From Clostridiales bacterium (GTDB taxonomy: Bacteria; Bacillota; Clostridia; Christensenellales; Aristaeellaceae): a stretch of 34,771 nucleotides of DNA. The stretch's first letter is position 1; every line of letters begins with the position of its first letter. Of the stretch, positions 32,896-34,771 are shown piece by piece. The stretch spans positions 1 through 34,771 of the forward strand of contig SVGT01000020.1 of the NCBI GenBank assembly GCA_015056175.1, in the 5' to 3' direction. The notes beneath the pieces were generated by a model that was not told where the DNA came from, did not search any database, and was given only the letters and a program-made list of their open reading frames with translations. Both the position numbers and the translations under genes were made by a program.

Positions 32896-32926
32896 GAATA
32901 CGAATATCATACAAAGGAAGGGTATT

Positions 32927-33661
32927 ATGCAATACTTACTGGATACAACAGATACCATCGTGGAGGGCGTGGGCTTTCCCTTTTACGGAAAACTGCATGT
33001 ACTCTGGTTGATTGCGGCGGTGCTGTTTTTTGCGGTTACAGGGCTTGCGTACCGCAAGCTGGATGAAAAAGGACGCGCCGTGCTGCGCAAGTGTGTGGCG
33101 CTGGCGATTATTGCCGACGAGCTGTTCAAGATGGCAGTGCTCTTTATCGGCGGGAACTATCTGGTGGATTATCTCCCCATCCATCTGTGCAGCATCAATA
33201 TTTTCCTGATCGCCTTCCATGCCTTCAAGGGCGGCAAGGTGCTGGATAATTATCTGTACACCGTGGGCATTCCCGGCGCACTGGTGGCGCTTTTGTTCCC
33301 CTCCTGGAACGAGCTGCCCGCCTACAACCTGATGTGCATCCACAGCTTTACCGTGCACATCCTGCTGGCGGGCTACCCCCTGATGCTGTTTATCGGCGGC
33401 GATATCCGCCCGGACATCAGAAAGGTACCCGGCTGCGTGCTGCTGCTGGGCGGTCTTGCGCTGGTAGCGCTGGGGTTCAACCTGGTGTTTGATACCAACT
33501 TCATGTTCCTGATGAGCGCGTCTGCGGGCAATCCCCTCAAGCTGTTTGAGGATATGTGGGGAAGTCATCTGTGGGGATTTGTCGTGATCATTCCCGCGGT
33601 GATCGTGCTGATGCACGGCCCTGTGATGCTGGTAAGAAAATTAAAAACCGCAAAGGCATAA
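32927..33661 (+). CDS. YwaF/TIGR02206-type integral membrane protein
   Basis: The 244-residue protein has about seven hydrophobic helices. Features such as FPFYGKLHVLWLIA at the first helix, DYLPIHLCSINIFL in the middle and FLMSASAGNPLKLFED between the last helices match the YwaF (TIGR02206) family. Function is unknown; the conserved His and polar residues within membranes suggest transport or lipid chemistry but nothing is shown. ATG 32927 lies behind AAGGAAGGG (32914-32922); upstream in-frame ATGs overlap the promoter. It is monocistronic. Confidence 0.82.
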   Translation: MQYLLDTTDTIVEGVGFPFYGKLHVLWLIAAVLFFAVTGLAYRKLDEKGRAVLRKCVALAIIADELFKMAVLFIGGNYLVDYLPIHLCSINIFLIAFHAFKGGKVLDNYLYTVGIPGALVALLFPSWNELPAYNLMCIHSFTVHILLAGYPLMLFIGGDIRPDIRKVPGCVLLLGGLALVALGFNLVFDTNFMFLMSASAGNPLKLFEDMWGSHLWGFVVIIPAVIVLMHGPVMLVRKLKTAKA

Positions 33662-33663
33662 GT

Positions 33664-33692
33664 AAAGCGCCCGGCCGATGTCGGGCGCTTTT
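33664..33692. terminator. Bidirectional terminator between the YwaF-type and L,D-transpeptidase genes
   Basis: AAAGCGCCCG (33664-33673) pairs with CGGGCGCTTT (33682-33691), with T residues following on both strands. Confidence 0.88.
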
Positions 33693-33702
33693 GAATTTTG
33701 AT

Positions 33703-34771
33703 TTACTTGATGCCGTTGGCTTCGTTGATCTGGTCGATCTCCGCCTTGGTTTTCAGCGTGGCGCATTTGCTGCAGCGCTGGGGTTTGTCAAACAGCTCTT
33801 CCAGCTGTCCGTAGGTGGCTTCCGTCAGGGGCAGGAAGCGGGATTTGACGGAGGAGCAGTTCTGATTTTCGTGGAAGTACTTGCCGCCGTCCGGATTGTA
33901 ATAGATGGGGGTATCGTCGGCAGGATAGCTGACCCTGCGGCCGGTATCATCCCAGATGAGCACCTTAGTGTTTACCTTGATGTTGTTCCACAGCCAGGAG
34001 ATATTGTGGCCTTCTTCGTTCTTGGCCTTCTGTACACGGATGCAGCCGTGGCTGGCTTTGCTGCCCAGCTTGGGCACCGTGCTGGAATAATCCCTGTTTT
34101 CACCGGGCGTATCCTTGTTGCCGATGTAGGGCACCTCGTGGATCAGGCAGCCGCCGTTGATGCGCATACCGTAGGCGCACCACAGATTGCCTGCGGGGAA
34201 GCCGCCCACGCGGCTGACCATGAGAAATTCGCCTGCGGGAGTCTCGTTCCAGGGCTGCTTGGAGGTGGGCTCGCCTGTGGAAATGAGCAGCGTGCTGATG
34301 CACTTGCCCTCGGAGAAAATGTACATTTCCTGACGGAGCTTATCGATGAGCAGGGCGTAATCCGTACGGGGGGTGATTTCCTTGAGGAGCGAGGTTTTTA
34401 CGTAACCGGTGAGCAATTCGTCCGTATTGCCGTAGCCGGGACGGGAGGTGCAGTCCGGGCCGTAGGAGGAGTTGTAGGCTTCCACCAGCGTCCAGCCGTT
34501 TTCGCTTTCGCCCAGGACGTGCACGCCCTGGCTGGCAAAGGTGATTTCACCGATGATGTTGTCGCGGCTGGAATCATCCGGGGTGGAGCGGATCTTGAAG
34601 GTTTCCTTCTGCTCGCCGTCCAGCACGGTGATGGGCTGCATCATTACTTCCCAGATGGCTTCTTCGTTCCATTCGTCGATGGGCAGTGTCCAGTAATTGT
34701 TTTCCTCCTCCTGGGTGGTGTGCTGACTGGGCAGGTAGGGGGTGGGCTGGGGCGTTGCGGTGGGGACGGGG
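33703..34771 (-). CDS. L,D-transpeptidase (YkuD domain), N-terminus outside the window
   Basis: The reading frame runs open to the right edge, so at least 355 residues are seen and the true start is missing; ATG 34644 is internal. The visible order is a Pro/Thr-rich linker (PVPTATPQPTPYLP), an SH3b-like domain (QPITVLDGEQ to VKTSLLKEI), and a YkuD catalytic domain. The latter starts near YALLIDKLRQEMYIF and contains GSKASHGCIRV, whose Cys forms the acyl-enzyme in 3-3 peptidoglycan cross-linking. The C-terminal ~70 residues have YFHENQNC and RCSKC, suggesting a zinc knuckle. It is expected to be exported and cell-wall acting. It is convergent with the YwaF-type gene. Confidence 0.9.
   Translation of the reverse strand, partial: PVPTATPQPTPYLPSQHTTQEEENNYWTLPIDEWNEEAIWEVMMQPITVLDGEQKETFKIRSTPDDSSRDNIIGEITFASQGVHVLGESENGWTLVEAYNSSYGPDCTSRPGYGNTDELLTGYVKTSLLKEITPRTDYALLIDKLRQEMYIFSEGKCISTLLISTGEPTSKQPWNETPAGEFLMVSRVGGFPAGNLWCAYGMRINGGCLIHEVPYIGNKDTPGENRDYSSTVPKLGSKASHGCIRVQKAKNEEGHNISWLWNNIKVNTKVLIWDDTGRRVSYPADDTPIYYNPDGGKYFHENQNCSSVKSRFLPLTEATYGQLEELFDKPQRCSKCATLKTKAEIDQINEANGIK

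Overview
The window is 34.8 kb of gene-dense chromosome from a low-GC-lineage Gram-positive (Firmicutes/Bacillota, class Clostridia) organism, here with fairly high GC. The evidence is two T-box leaders, an FMN riboswitch in front of an ECF-type riboflavin transporter gene, an Asp23-AmaP-DUF2273 membrane-stress module, strong AAGGAGG ribosome sites with some GTG/TTG starts, a ThiI without a rhodanese domain paired with a NifS-like desulfurase, and rubrerythrin, which suggests an anaerobe. An uncultured gut clostridial lineage is a reasonable guess, but the genus cannot be read from the sequence. I see no mobile element, CRISPR array, tRNA, rRNA or prophage.

Layout: (1) 1-2310: serS behind a Ser (UCC) T-box, then rubrerythrin. 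(2) 2311-3808: a DHA3/Mef-like MFS efflux gene preceded by a short leader peptide and competing RNA helices that look like a drug-inducible attenuator. (3) 3818-5794, minus strand: mutY and an overlapping sugar-phosphate isomerase-like gene. (4) 5835-7999: groES-groEL without a CIRCE operator but with a structured 5' UTR. (5) 8072-10497: a PHP phosphatase, then an archaeal-type AspRS behind a T-box whose best specifier is GAC (Asp). (6) 10533-19606: a long co-directional operon: asp23, amaP, DUF2273, nusB, folD, xseA, xseB, ispA, a DUF212 gene, an unknown membrane gene, a cysteine desulfurase gene and thiI. (7) 19666-22164, minus: a class A penicillin-binding protein. (8) 22260-26726: a short FtsH-like protease, then a solute-binding protein and a galactokinase-family gene. 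(9) 26734-29294: FMN riboswitch, ribU, tsaE, tsaB, rimI. (10) 29305-32837, minus: an FAD dehydrogenase, a DMT permease and a GH28-like beta-helix protein. (11) 32868-33692: a YwaF-type membrane protein. (12) 33703 to the right edge, minus: an L,D-transpeptidase cut by the window end.

The genes are mostly housekeeping: translation (serS, aspS, t6A and s4U tRNA modification), protein quality control (groESL, ftsH-like), envelope (class A PBP, L,D-transpeptidase, Asp23/AmaP), DNA repair (mutY, xseAB) and cofactor supply (folD, ribU). Convergent gene pairs are separated by bidirectional terminators and almost every transcription unit has a readable sigma-A-type promoter. The least ordinary parts are RNA-level: the leader peptide/anti-SD system before the efflux gene, the tandem-hairpin element between nusB and folD, the groES 5' UTR, t6A genes apparently downstream of an FMN riboswitch, and a stop codon, terminator and promoter nested within about 45 bp at the end of the ftsH-like gene.
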